In this document: positions 4,987 through 10,387 of the stretch, one piece after another
How positions within the stretch are numbered: position 1 is the stretch's first letter
Layout of the letters: each line of letters begins with the position of its first letter
Assembly: GCA_023249835.1 (NCBI GenBank)
Contig: JAHFBY010000022.1
Coordinates: 1 to 10,387, forward strand
Direction: 5' to 3'
Length of the DNA stretch: 10,387 nucleotides
Source: Elusimicrobiota bacterium
Lineage (GTDB): Bacteria; Elusimicrobiota; Elusimicrobia; 2-02-FULL-39-32
Notes under the pieces: model-generated
Databases searched by the model: none
What the model saw: only the letters and a program-made list of their open reading frames with translations
What the model was told of the DNA's origin: nothing
Program-made: the position numbers and the translations under genes

Positions 4987-5692
4987 GAGCGCGCTTCAAT
5001 ATCGATTTTTCTTTCCTCTGATTTGTATCCTAACCGTCGGCTGCATTAATAATTATTTAATTAAGGAAAATTTGTCCGAAGGCCAAGTTACAGAAATTTC
5101 CATCATCCGCAAAGAGTCAACGATTAAAACCATGGGGTTGATTCCGGTTTATCAGGACTATCTCGAAGGTTATATTCATGGCGGATTGGTTAATGCCGAA
5201 GGGCAACCCGTGCAAGGGGTCACTGTTTTTGTGAGCGACAGCGCCGGCAAAGAGTTGGATCAGTTTTCACCCGGGGTTACGGATTTGTACGGAATTTTTC
5301 GGGTGCGCTTTTCTTTGCCCATCCACTGGCACAAAGTGGACGTTACCGCGCAATTTTACCCCGAAAGCTGGAACGTTATTGAGCCTTACCCTAAGTTCCG
5401 GTTTTATTTTGATCGTCAAACCGGCGTGCTTTCTTATGCCCCCATTGAACAGTGGTACGCTGTGCGGCAGGGCGAATCAATGGTAAAAATCGAAAAAAAG
5501 AATCCAAAGAAATTTTCTACTTATGACCTCTTACAAAAGAAGAAAGAGGATGATCCTTTTAGTCCGATTGAAGATAGGGCCAAGTTTAAACCTAAAACTG
5601 AATCTAAGGAAGATAAAAACCCTAATTCAACCAACGCGGAAGGTGCAGCGGGTGAAGAAGGTTCAGAGAATAGTTTTAGCTTTGGTCCTTAA
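4967..5692 (+). CDS. Lipoprotein B, tandem paralogue of lipoprotein A
   Basis: The 241-residue frame from TTG 4967 overlaps lipoprotein A by 20 bases; an in-frame TTG at 4976 (11-base overlap) is equally possible, and there is no ATG/GTG or ribosome site, so translation is probably coupled. The signal has Arg13, a hydrophobic run and Thr-Val-Gly-Cys26; Thr at -3 is a weaker lipobox than in the paralogue. Matching blocks are SIIRK (A: NIVRK), YLEGYIHGGLVNAEGQPVQG at 65-84 (A: 70-89), TDLYGIFRVRFSLPI at 105-119 (A: SDANGVYRIRFSHPI) and KFRFYFDRQTGVL (A: KFRLYYNQKMGII). The tail (about 176-235) is Lys/Glu/Asp-rich and low-complexity, ending SFSFGP, again Phe/Gly. The stop is 9 bases before mutY. 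An ancient tandem duplication followed by divergence is clear; the function is unknown. A complex or successive envelope positions of the two proteins is inference. Confidence 0.8.
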   Translation: MAILEIKSALQYRFFFPLICILTVGCINNYLIKENLSEGQVTEISIIRKESTIKTMGLIPVYQDYLEGYIHGGLVNAEGQPVQGVTVFVSDSAGKELDQFSPGVTDLYGIFRVRFSLPIHWHKVDVTAQFYPESWNVIEPYPKFRFYFDRQTGVLSYAPIEQWYAVRQGESMVKIEKKNPKKFSTYDLLQKKKEDDPFSPIEDRAKFKPKTESKEDKNPNSTNAEGAAGEEGSENSFSFGP

Positions 5693-5701
5693 CCATTCAC
5701 T

Positions 5702-6787
5702 ATGAGCCGATCACCAACTTTTCCAGCTACTGATCTCCATGGGTGGTATGTTCAAGCTAAACGGGATTTACCCTGGCGTCGGGACCCTAAACCGTATAAA
5801 GTTTGGATTTCTGAAATTATGTTGCAGCAAACGCAAGTGGGAAACGTTATCGCTTATTTTCTAAACTTCCTGCGCAAGTTCCCAAGCGTCTCTAATCTTG
5901 CGGACGCTCCGGAATCTGAAGTTTTAAGCGCCTGGTCGGGACTTGGGTACTATTCCCGCGGTCGGAATTTAAAAAAGGCCGCGCAAGTGATGATGAGCGA
6001 ACATTCCGGAAAAGTGCCGGAAACTTTTAAGGAATTAATTAAGCTTCCGGGCATTGGTCCCTACACAGCGGGCGCGATCGCTTCCATTGCTTTTGAACAA
6101 CCCCTGCCAATTTTAGATGGGAACGTTAAACGGGTTTTGAGCCGATTTTATTTAGAGACAGACGAAAAAAAGCTTTGGAGCGCCGCGGAGTCTGTTGTGC
6201 GGAGTTGGCACCAGCGGAAAGGAAAACCCTCAGAAATTAATCAAGCGTTGATGGAGTTGGGCGCGCTGATTTGCAGTCCGCGCGCCCCTAAATGTTCCCA
6301 ATGTCCGTTAAGGAAAAGGTGCGGGGCTAAGGACAACTCAGCGGCTGAATTTTATCCTGTTGGGGATAGGAAGTTGACAACTTCAAAGCAAAGCCACGCG
6401 CTCCTGCTCTTGGAGCGGCAATGCGCGGCGGGACAGGAATTTTTGTTGGAACAGCGATCAGGCTCTGAGCCTTGGCTAAAAGGGATGTGGCAGTTCCCGA
6501 TTATTCCGCTTGCGCCCAAAGAAAATTTTAAACTAGCGCGTTGCCGCGGGAATGTGGCCAAACGGTTTTCATCTAAACTTGGGCAACGGATCCAAGTGAA
6601 AAGGTACTTAGGAAAAATAAATCATCAAATCACGCGCTATAAACTTGATTTGCAGGTTATACGCGCGGAGCTGATTGGTCGGCAAGCGTCGCTTTCTTCT
6701 GTTTACCGCTGGGTGCCGGAACTTGAGTTGCAACAATTTGCGTACTCTTCTATTTTAAAGAAAACCTTGGCATTGGCAAAAAATTAA
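5702..6787 (+). CDS. mutY: A/G-specific adenine DNA glycosylase MutY
   Basis: The 361-residue product is a full-length MutY, which removes adenine mispaired with 8-oxoguanine and so prevents G:C to T:A transversions. The N-terminal HhH-GPD domain has WISEIMLQQTQV with catalytic Glu38, the helix-hairpin-helix LPGIGPYTAGAI at 115-126, and catalytic Asp139 in PILDGNV. The [4Fe-4S] cluster ligands are Cys191, Cys198, Cys201 and Cys207 in the correct C-x6-C-x2-C-x5-C spacing. The C-terminal NUDIX-like 8-oxoG recognition domain runs from about 229 (HALLLLERQ, FLLEQRSG, LKGMWQFP). Its FSH-type loop reads NHQITRYKL, with Ile310-Thr311-Arg312 where Phe-Ser/Thr-His is usual; this could alter recognition of the lesion. 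The gene starts 9 bases after lipoprotein B and probably belongs to the same operon, although no Shine-Dalgarno site is evident before ATG 5702. I see no functional link to the lipoproteins. Confidence 0.96.
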   Translation: MSRSPTFPATDLHGWYVQAKRDLPWRRDPKPYKVWISEIMLQQTQVGNVIAYFLNFLRKFPSVSNLADAPESEVLSAWSGLGYYSRGRNLKKAAQVMMSEHSGKVPETFKELIKLPGIGPYTAGAIASIAFEQPLPILDGNVKRVLSRFYLETDEKKLWSAAESVVRSWHQRKGKPSEINQALMELGALICSPRAPKCSQCPLRKRCGAKDNSAAEFYPVGDRKLTTSKQSHALLLLERQCAAGQEFLLEQRSGSEPWLKGMWQFPIIPLAPKENFKLARCRGNVAKRFSSKLGQRIQVKRYLGKINHQITRYKLDLQVIRAELIGRQASLSSVYRWVPELELQQFAYSSILKKTLALAKN

Positions 6788-6792
6788 TATAA

Positions 6793-6799
6793 AAGGAGG
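6793..6799 (+). promoter_or_regulatory. Strong Shine-Dalgarno site of the SDR gene
   Basis: AAGGAGG ends 4 bases before ATG 6804 and fixes the start. It is the strongest ribosome site of the operon, suggesting that the SDR is translated at a higher rate than mutY just upstream. Confidence 0.75.
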
Positions 6800-6803
6800 A
6801 TGT

Positions 6804-7628
6804 ATGAGCGTGCCAAGAAAAACAGCTTTAATCACCGGAGCTTCCAGCGGCATTGGTTATGAACTAGCGCGTTGTTTTGCTGGTAAGGGGTACAATTTGG
6901 TGCTCGTGGCTCGCCGAGAAGATCGGTTGCAGCAGGCTAAGAGTGAATTCGAAAAAAAATATTCCGTAAGGGTTAGAGTGATAAGCGGAAACTTATCCGA
7001 TCCGCAGACCCCGCGCAGAATTTTCGATGAACTGACAGCGCAAACCATTGAAGTGGACGTATTGGTCAATAACGCCGGTTTAGGAGCGCATGGCTTTTTT
7101 ATCCAGACTCCTTGGGAGAAAGAAGAAGAAATATTAGCGGTAAATGTTACGGCATTAACCGCTATGACCAAACTCTTTGTTTTGGGCATGGTGCAACGTA
7201 AAAGTGGGCAAATTATCAACGTCGCATCTATTGCCGCGTTCTTGCCCGGACCATTAATGTCCACCTATTACGCTTCCAAAGCGTATGTGTTGTCTTTTAG
7301 CGAGGCGCTGGCAAACGAATTGAAAGGTTCAGGAGTGAGCGTTACTGCTTTATGTCCGGGTCCAACCCAATCGGAGTTCCAGCGAGTGGCCGGCGTGGAC
7401 CATAGCCGGTTGTTTGATGAGAGCAGAATGGCGACATCAAAGGAGGTGGCGGAGTACGGTTTTAGGGCCGCAGCTCGTTGCAAGGTAGTTGCGGTGCATG
7501 GAGTTATTAACCGCATTTTTTCTTTTGCAGTTCGTTTTGTCCCGCGTCAAATCGTTGCTGCCGCCGCGCGAAAATTACAAGAAAGGCGAATTCCAGGCCA
7601 AATCAGAGGGTCTAATATTGCCGGATGA
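6804..7628 (+). CDS. Short-chain dehydrogenase/reductase, classical type (COG0300, DltE/YqjQ-like)
   Basis: The 274-residue product is a classical SDR with a Rossmann fold. The nucleotide-binding motif TGASSGIG is at 11-18, and Arg37-Arg38 after the second strand suggest NADP(H) rather than NAD(H). VLVNNAG ends at 92, and the catalytic set is Asn114, Ser142 (NVASIAAF), Tyr155 and Lys159 (YYASK). CPGPTQSEF follows at about 193-201, the usual substrate-loop region, and the C-terminus from about 240 (RIFSFAVRFVPRQIV) is amphipathic and typical of COG0300 enzymes that act on lipid-like or membrane-associated substrates. The substrate cannot be deduced. The gene follows mutY after 16 bases and is probably cotranscribed; no terminator is visible after its TGA at 7626-7628, but a new promoter begins 32 bases later. 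The length and motif order are normal, so an active enzyme is likely. Confidence 0.92.
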   Translation: MSVPRKTALITGASSGIGYELARCFAGKGYNLVLVARREDRLQQAKSEFEKKYSVRVRVISGNLSDPQTPRRIFDELTAQTIEVDVLVNNAGLGAHGFFIQTPWEKEEEILAVNVTALTAMTKLFVLGMVQRKSGQIINVASIAAFLPGPLMSTYYASKAYVLSFSEALANELKGSGVSVTALCPGPTQSEFQRVAGVDHSRLFDESRMATSKEVAEYGFRAAARCKVVAVHGVINRIFSFAVRFVPRQIVAAAARKLQERRIPGQIRGSNIAG

Positions 7629-7659
7629 GAGCAGGTCATATCCAAGGGGTAAATGTTAA

Positions 7660-7688
7660 TTGACAATCCTTTTATCATCTAGTAAACT
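7660..7688 (+). promoter_or_regulatory. Predicted sigma-70-type promoter of the TPR-tldE-aroE group
   Basis: TTGACA (7660-7665, perfect consensus) and TAAACT (7683-7688, 4 of 6) are separated by 17 bases. The predicted start is near 7695, leaving a leader of only about 17 bases before TTG 7712. The surrounding 7651-7700 is AT-rich and lies between two genes, which supports a genuine promoter. Confidence 0.68.
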
Positions 7689-7711
7689 AAAATCTTATAG
7701 GGGTGAATTCA

Positions 7712-8227
7712 TTGACTAAACTCATTTTTTTCTCTTTCACCTTTTTTCTAATATTGGGCCTGTTTTTTTTCTACCGACCGAAATGGATTATCAGCATTAA
7801 TAAGTTTGCCCGCGACCGAATATTTAACGATAACCTGATCCTTTTAGAGCGGCGGAAGAAGGGAGTTTTTTTCCTATTGATCGCGGCCCTACTGTTTTAT
7901 TGGGGACACCATCGATCTCATTATGTGCATTCCCCAATGAGCGAAAAAATCATTTCTAGCGACCGGCTGCTTTACCAATCCCTGCAACATCTTGAAGACA
8001 TGCAGTTGGACGAAGCAAAAATGCTTTGCGCTGACGCCGTGGCTAGAGATCCACGCAACGTGGAAGCGCTTTATCAGTTGGCCGCTATTGCTTACGTTAT
8101 GCATGACGCGGAACAGGCTAAAATCTATTGGTCAAAAGCTTCTGCGCTTGACCCTGGCTCGCCTCATGCCCGGAGGTTTGGGGCAATGGCCGAAAAATTA
8201 ACCGGCGCGCCCTTTTCCTTAAATTAA
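7712..8227 (+). CDS. Two-transmembrane-segment protein with C-terminal TPR repeats
   Basis: I choose TTG 7712 (171 residues) because AGGGGTGA (7699-7706) lies 5 bases before it as a good ribosome site; an in-frame GTG at 7703 lies inside that site and would add only three residues. Residues 3-21 are a Phe/Leu-rich membrane segment, 22-50 a polar linker rich in Arg/Lys (RPKWIISINKFARDR, LLERRKKG), and 51-65 a second membrane segment. From about 83 to 150 there are two TPR-like helical repeats (SLQHLEDMQLDEAKMLCADAV and ALYQLAAIAYVMHDAEQAKI, each followed by a DP turn). Both termini should lie on the same side of the inner membrane; with the Arg-rich linker inside, the TPR part would face the periplasm, but this is uncertain. 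I do not recognise the family. Its stop overlaps the tldE start by one base, implying coupling. A scaffold or docking role for its partner is inference. Confidence 0.8.
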   Translation: MTKLIFFSFTFFLILGLFFFYRPKWIISINKFARDRIFNDNLILLERRKKGVFFLLIAALLFYWGHHRSHYVHSPMSEKIISSDRLLYQSLQHLEDMQLDEAKMLCADAVARDPRNVEALYQLAAIAYVMHDAEQAKIYWSKASALDPGSPHARRFGAMAEKLTGAPFSLN

Positions 8228-9597
8228 TGAACGCCTCTTTAAAAATTGCAAAAGAGATTTATAGTTGGATATATCCCCGGCTAAGCGACAAATCAGAGCT
8301 TGAGGTTTTTTTCAGCCAAGGGCGGGGCCGCAGCGTGATTTGGTCGGAAAAAAGTTGTGAGGACATTTCACAGTCAGACGGCGGCGGGGTGGGAGTGAGG
8401 GTGATCCTGCGCGATTGCGCCAAAGGCGGTAGGCAAGGTTACGCTTTTACCACTTCATTTGAACGAGCGGCCGTTGAGAAAACGTTGGAACGGGCTATTG
8501 ATTCAGCGCGCGCGTTGCCTGCGGATCCGCATCGTCTTTTGCCCAAGCTCAATACCTTGCAGATGCAACCGCAATTGATGGTTGATATGGTTGATGAGTC
8601 GCTTTATTGCCAGACCATTTCCGCGATTAAAGAAAAATTAAAGGCCGGTGAAGCCCAACTGCTTAAAAAATACCCTCTTTTGCGATCCATCTTGCGCGCT
8701 GGTTTTAGCGAGGGGTCCAGCGATATTGTAATACTCAACTCAAACGGTTTGGAACAATTTTACAGCGTTACTCATGCGGGTTTAGGGGTCTCGTGCTTGG
8801 CGGAACAGTCCGGAGAGCGGCAAGAAGGCGGTTATGGGGTGAGCAAACGATTCCTACGCGATTTGGATTGGGATTTTATTTTTGAAAGCTCAGCGCAAAA
8901 AACTTTGGCTCTTTTGGGCGGCAAACCCATTGCCACGGGCAATATTCCGGTGGTGTTTGACCCCTCGGTGGGGTGTGACTTTTTGTCTTTGGCCGCGGAC
9001 GCTGTTTGTGCGGATTCCGTTCAAAAGGGAAAATCATATTTAGCGGGCCGTTTGGGAACCAGCGTAGCTTCGGAACATGTGACTTTGGTTGATGACGGTC
9101 TCCTGCCGCAAGGATTGGCCAGCTCTCCGGTAGACGACGAAGGCGTTCCCACTCAAACCACTTTGGTCCTTGAGCGCGGACTCTTAAAGCAGTGGCTCTA
9201 TGATACCTACGCTGCGCTAAAAGACAATACTGTTTCTACCGGCAACGCCGTGCGTTCAGGGTACGGCAGTTCTCCTTCCGCCGGAACTTCTAATTTTTAT
9301 ATGCGGCCCGGATCCATGGACAGAGAAAAATTAATGGCGCAAACAACGGGCCTTTATCTCCTGGACGTTATGGGGTTGCATATGGCCGACCCTATTTCCG
9401 GAGATTTTTCGCTGGCTGCAATTGGCTATTGGTTGGAGCGGGGTGAAAGAAAGTTCGGAGTGCGCGGGGTGACTCTGGCGGGCAACCTATTGGATTTATT
9501 TAAAAAAGTGGATTGCGTTTGTTCTGACCTCACTTTTTTTGGCTCTGTTGGCAGCCCCACTTTTCGTGTCCAGGACCTTTCAGTCAGCGGTTCTTAA
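8227..9597 (+). CDS. pmbA: TldE/PmbA-type subunit of the TldD/E metalloprotease
   Basis: The 456-residue product matches the TldD/PmbA (U62) family over its whole length. The N-terminal part has SDGGGVGVRVI at 50-60 and GYAFTTSF at 71-78; the C-terminal domain has NIPVVFDPSVGCDFLSLA at 239-256, KGKSYLAGRLG at 267-277, VDDGLLPQGLASSPVDDEG at 288-306 and DVMGLHMADPISGDFS near 380-395. The zinc motif HExxxH of TldD is absent, which identifies it as the non-catalytic TldE/PmbA subunit; TldD/E heterodimers cleave unfolded peptides (microcin B17 maturation and CcdA turnover in E. coli). No tldD is in this window, so a partner should be encoded elsewhere. The ATG overlaps the TPR gene stop (TAATG) and no separate ribosome site is evident, so it is probably translated by coupling with the membrane TPR gene. 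aroE follows after 9 bases. Confidence 0.9.
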   Translation: MNASLKIAKEIYSWIYPRLSDKSELEVFFSQGRGRSVIWSEKSCEDISQSDGGGVGVRVILRDCAKGGRQGYAFTTSFERAAVEKTLERAIDSARALPADPHRLLPKLNTLQMQPQLMVDMVDESLYCQTISAIKEKLKAGEAQLLKKYPLLRSILRAGFSEGSSDIVILNSNGLEQFYSVTHAGLGVSCLAEQSGERQEGGYGVSKRFLRDLDWDFIFESSAQKTLALLGGKPIATGNIPVVFDPSVGCDFLSLAADAVCADSVQKGKSYLAGRLGTSVASEHVTLVDDGLLPQGLASSPVDDEGVPTQTTLVLERGLLKQWLYDTYAALKDNTVSTGNAVRSGYGSSPSAGTSNFYMRPGSMDREKLMAQTTGLYLLDVMGLHMADPISGDFSLAAIGYWLERGERKFGVRGVTLAGNLLDLFKKVDCVCSDLTFFGSVGSPTFRVQDLSVSGS

Positions 9598-9606
9598 GAA
9601 CGGTCC

Positions 9607-10387
9607 ATGTCCATCTCAATTCTAGCTCCCCAACCCGGGGGAAAAAGTCGAATTATCGGCATTATCGGCGATCCGCTCACTTACACCTTATCTCCGCTCA
9701 TGCATAACCATGCCTTAGCGCTATTAGGGTTGGATTTTATTTATTTGCCTTTCGTGGTTCGGCCTGCGGACTTAAAAGCCGCAATTTTAGGCGTTCGCGC
9801 GCTGAACTTGGCCGGTGTCAATGTCACTATTCCGCACAAGGAATCGGTAATGAAATATTTGGACGAAGTGTCGCCTTTGGCAAAACGGATCGGCGCGGTA
9901 AACACTATTGTGCGCCAGGGAGAAAAATTGGTTGGCCATAACACGGATGCCCCTGGATTTTTAGAGTCCCTGCGAGTGGACGGCCAATTTGATCCGCGCG
10001 GTAAAACGGGCTTGATTTTAGGGGCAGGAGGCAGCGCGCGCGCGTTGGCTGTGGCATTGGCTGGAGCAGGGATAAAGAAACTTACGTTTTTGAATCGCAC
10101 CTTAGCGCGCGCTTTGAACTTGGCCCGAAATTTGCGGGGGTTTAAAAATTTAGAAGTAGAGGTTCGAGAGTTAAGCCCAGAAAATCTGGGTGAAGAGCTG
10201 CGTGCTGCGGCATTGCTTTTAAATACAATACCCGGCCATGGATTAAAAAGAAAAGGGTTAGAGCGCGCGTTAAAAAATAGTGACCCGCAATTGTTTGTAT
10301 TTGACGCAGTTTATGCGGAAACTACGCCGTTATTGCGCGCTGCCCGCCTTTATGGCCGAACGGCAATCAACGGTTTGGGGATGCTAG
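9607..10387 (+). CDS. aroE: Shikimate dehydrogenase (NADP+), 3' end cut by the window
   Basis: The frame from ATG 9607 is open to the window end, giving 260 residues of a protein usually about 270-290 long. AroE reduces 3-dehydroshikimate to shikimate with NADPH in the chorismate pathway, in the cytoplasm. The substrate domain shows GDPLTYTLSPLMHN at 21-34 (Thr27, Ser29 in the usual S-x-S-P site), NVTIPHKE with catalytic Lys78, GAVNT at 96-100 and GHNTDAPGF with catalytic Asp114. The NADP-binding domain has the glycine-rich LGAGGSARA near 138-146 and the NRT motif (FLNRT) that binds the 2'-phosphate. The C-terminal FDAVYAETTPLL and GRTAINGLGML end the visible part and correspond to the DxVYxPxxTxLL and xGxGMLxxQ blocks. 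The gene starts 9 bases after tldE and is probably the third gene of that unit. There is no metabolic link to TldE; an operon of convenience is likely. Confidence 0.94.
   Translation, partial: MSISILAPQPGGKSRIIGIIGDPLTYTLSPLMHNHALALLGLDFIYLPFVVRPADLKAAILGVRALNLAGVNVTIPHKESVMKYLDEVSPLAKRIGAVNTIVRQGEKLVGHNTDAPGFLESLRVDGQFDPRGKTGLILGAGGSARALAVALAGAGIKKLTFLNRTLARALNLARNLRGFKNLEVEVRELSPENLGEELRAAALLLNTIPGHGLKRKGLERALKNSDPQLFVFDAVYAETTPLLRAARLYGRTAINGLGML

Noticed and set aside
5523..5705. Internal + frame of 60 codons in the tail of lipoprotein B
   Set aside because: It is Lys/Leu-rich translation of the same low-complexity DNA in another frame, with no ribosome site; the lipoprotein frame is supported by its paralogue.
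7626..7660. Intrinsic terminator between the SDR gene and the next promoter
   Set aside because: I find no GC-rich hairpin followed by a T-run in this gap; termination may be Rho-dependent or transcription may read through.
8965..9060. Reading the U62 protein as TldD, the catalytic subunit
   Set aside because: No HExxxH zinc motif occurs anywhere in the 456 residues; the conserved blocks fit TldE/PmbA.

Overview
The window looks like a chromosome segment from an uncultured Gram-negative bacterium. The evidence is two lipoprotein signal peptides with lipoboxes, a TldE/PmbA homologue, good Shine-Dalgarno sites (AAAGGAGG), sigma-70-type promoters, and use of ATG, GTG and TTG starts. Most genes have moderate GC (28 of 60 bases are G/C at 541-600). 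The gene style recalls poorly cultivated lineages such as Omnitrophota or other PVC relatives, but that is an impression, not a demonstrated placement. All genes lie on the + strand.

Left part (1-3255) is accessory and partly decayed. It holds the C-terminal end of a RhuM-family protein, an intact SRAP-domain protein (YedK/HMCES type, DNA-protein crosslinking at abasic sites), a DUF167/YggU-type gene broken by an in-frame TAA, and then a strikingly GC-rich patch (40 of 60 bases at 1681-1740). That patch carries an ECF42-type sigma factor and its usual partner, a DGPF/YCII-related protein. The sigma gene appears to have lost about 40 codons covering region 2.3-2.4 and part of its C-terminus. 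The DGPF protein ends in an unrelated tail. The following 300 bases hold no recognisable gene but contain a cluster of inverted repeats.

Right part (3256-10387) is compact and housekeeping-like, in three transcription-unit candidates. (1) A pterin-4a-carbinolamine dehydratase overlapping a YihX-type HAD phosphatase by 4 bases. (2) Two tandem paralogous lipoproteins, MutY and a short-chain dehydrogenase, behind two overlapping promoters set one helical turn apart. (3) A two-TM TPR protein overlapping a TldE/PmbA homologue, followed by shikimate dehydrogenase (AroE, cut by the window end), behind a TTGACA-17-TAAACT promoter.

No phage, IS, CRISPR, rRNA or tRNA was recognised. The observations most worth following are the paralogous lipoprotein pair, the deleted ECF42 sigma factor, the altered FSH loop in MutY, and the TPR-membrane/TldE pairing. 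I see no clearly complete new system.
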